Of a stretch of DNA of 5,944 nucleotides, positions 5,319 through 5,944 are shown one piece after another. Within the stretch, counting starts at the first letter, position 1, and the number at the start of each line of letters is the position of its first letter. Source of the stretch: Belnapia sp. (GTDB taxonomy: Bacteria > Pseudomonadota > Alphaproteobacteria > Acetobacterales > Acetobacteraceae). A model generated the notes under the pieces. The model did not search any database. It saw only the letters and a program-made list of their open reading frames with translations, and had not been told where the DNA came from. The stretch lies in contig JAQGIA010000546.1 in assembly GCA_028291445.1 (NCBI GenBank), positions 1 to 5,944 on the forward strand, given 5' to 3'. A program made the position numbers and the translations under genes.

Positions 5319-5944
5319 CTAGGTGTGTGGTCCCGGGATGAGGTGGTGCGGGTTAATCTTGAAGCCTGCCGGGTTTTTGGTCCAGGCCATCGCAGATGGC
5401 CTGGAAGGGTGTTCGCCATCGCAACGCCTTGAGGTGCTTGCCGAAGTTGTCGGCCTGGATGAAGGCCAGGACGTGGGTCCTGAGGGCGTCGAGGTCGGGG
5501 TAGTGGAAGGCCTTGATGGTGGCCTCCTTGATGGTACGGTTCGGTTCATCCGCTCGGCCTGGCCGTTGGTCCAGGGGTGATAGGGCTTGGTGAGCTTGTG
5601 CTTGATGCCGTGCTCGCGGCAGACGCGGTCGCAGATATGGCCCATCCATTGGGCGGTGGGGCCATCGCGGTATTTCGGCAGGTCGGCGAAAGCCATGCCG
5701 TTGTCGGTCAGCACGGTGTGGATGGCATAGGGGAAGGTGGCCACGGCCTCGCGGAGAAAGGCGGCACCGTTCAGCTTGGTCGCGGCCGGCAGGAATTCCA
5801 CGTGGGTGAACTTCGAGACCCGGTCGATGGCGAGGATCATGATGAGCTTGCCCTCGGCCAGGCGCAGCTCGCAGATATCGATATGGACGTAGCCGATCGT
5901 GGTTTCGGTGAAGCGCTTGCGTTTGGAGGTCGCTTCTTCGTCTC
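5319..5944 (-). pseudogene. IS481-type transposase, double-frameshifted, N-terminus beyond window
   Basis: This is the C-terminal part of an IS481-family DDE integrase-type transposase, which enters from the right edge. The visible protein starts TSKRKRFTETTIGYVHID and includes the full catalytic triad: Asp in YVHID (about 5880), Asp in LTDNGMAF (about 5705) and Glu in NGQAERMNR (about 5555). It ends NPHHLIPGPHT, a typical terminus for this group, at a TAG at 5319-5321. The family sequence TIKEATIKAFHYP through RWRTPFQAICDG lies in a different frame between about 5540 and 5388. Two events explain this: a duplicated CGGTT at 5537-5546 (+5) and an extra C at 5387/5388 (+1). They total +6, so the frame is restored and no stop intervenes. 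The uninterrupted frame therefore encodes a protein with about 51 wrong residues right after the catalytic Glu, which is probably inactive. Confidence 0.88.
5319..5944 (-). mobile_element. IS481-type insertion sequence, partial (right part outside window)
   Basis: The element is identified by its transposase, which reads leftward and leaves the window at 5944. Its left terminal repeat should lie between the tRNA-Glu terminator (5255) and the transposase stop (5319), but the partner end is outside the window, so the boundary cannot be set. Bases 5256-5318 are non-coding and may contain it. Confidence 0.75.
5537..5546. repeat. 5-bp tandem duplication (CGGTT twice) causing a frameshift
   Basis: CGGTT occurs twice in a row within the IS481-type transposase. 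Removing one copy turns the coding strand into ATG AAC CGT ACC ATC AAG, which gives the family sequence MNRTIK and joins the two homologous frames. It looks like a slipped-strand or small duplication event. Confidence 0.8.

Noticed and set aside
5147..5419. A 90-residue minus-strand open frame running across the tRNA-Glu gene
   Set aside because: Its C-terminus is translated tRNA sequence, and its N-terminal part lies in the wrong frame of the transposase.

Overview
The window reads as chromosomal DNA from a GC-rich alphaproteobacterium. The glpX-recJ gene pair and the RecJ protein style suggest Rhodospirillales or Acetobacteraceae; this is an inference from gene order, protein style and codon use, not a database result. 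It has a conserved housekeeping left half (1 to about 4130) and an accessory right half (about 4130 to 5944) that holds degenerate insertion sequences around a tRNA gene.

Left half. A leftward gene with a good Shine-Dalgarno leaves the window at base 1; only its first 39 codons are present and I do not recognise it. Facing away from it is a two-gene unit of glpX (class II fructose-1,6-bisphosphatase) and recJ (single-strand DNA exonuclease), separated by only 4 bases. A possible weak terminator follows, then a small secreted Pro/Arg/Tyr-rich protein with a 12-residue tandem repeat. Converging on that gene from the other strand is an exported DUF882 / M15-type (YcbK-like) protein of the peptidoglycan peptidase fold.

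Right half. Bases 4130-4328 hold no gene that I can support. At 4329-4948 lies a 620-bp element bounded by perfect 18-bp inverted repeats. Inside it only the C-terminal part of an IS4-type transposase remains, so it is an internally deleted, MITE-like insertion sequence. Bases 4949-5111 hold nothing recognisable. A complete tRNA-Glu (anticodon TTC) with encoded CCA lies at 5112-5187, followed by a convincing intrinsic terminator at 5229-5255. From 5319 to the window end is the C-terminal two thirds or so of an IS481-type transposase. It carries two frameshifts that cancel: a 5-bp tandem duplication and a 1-base insertion. The outer end of that element was not resolved and lies somewhere between the terminator and 5319.

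The core genes serve central carbon metabolism, DNA repair and the cell envelope and show no functional link beyond the glpX-recJ pair. I found no CRISPR array, toxin-antitoxin pair, defence system or clearly new system. The observations of most interest are the two decayed insertion sequences, the low-complexity secreted protein, and the contrast in codon use between glpX and recJ.
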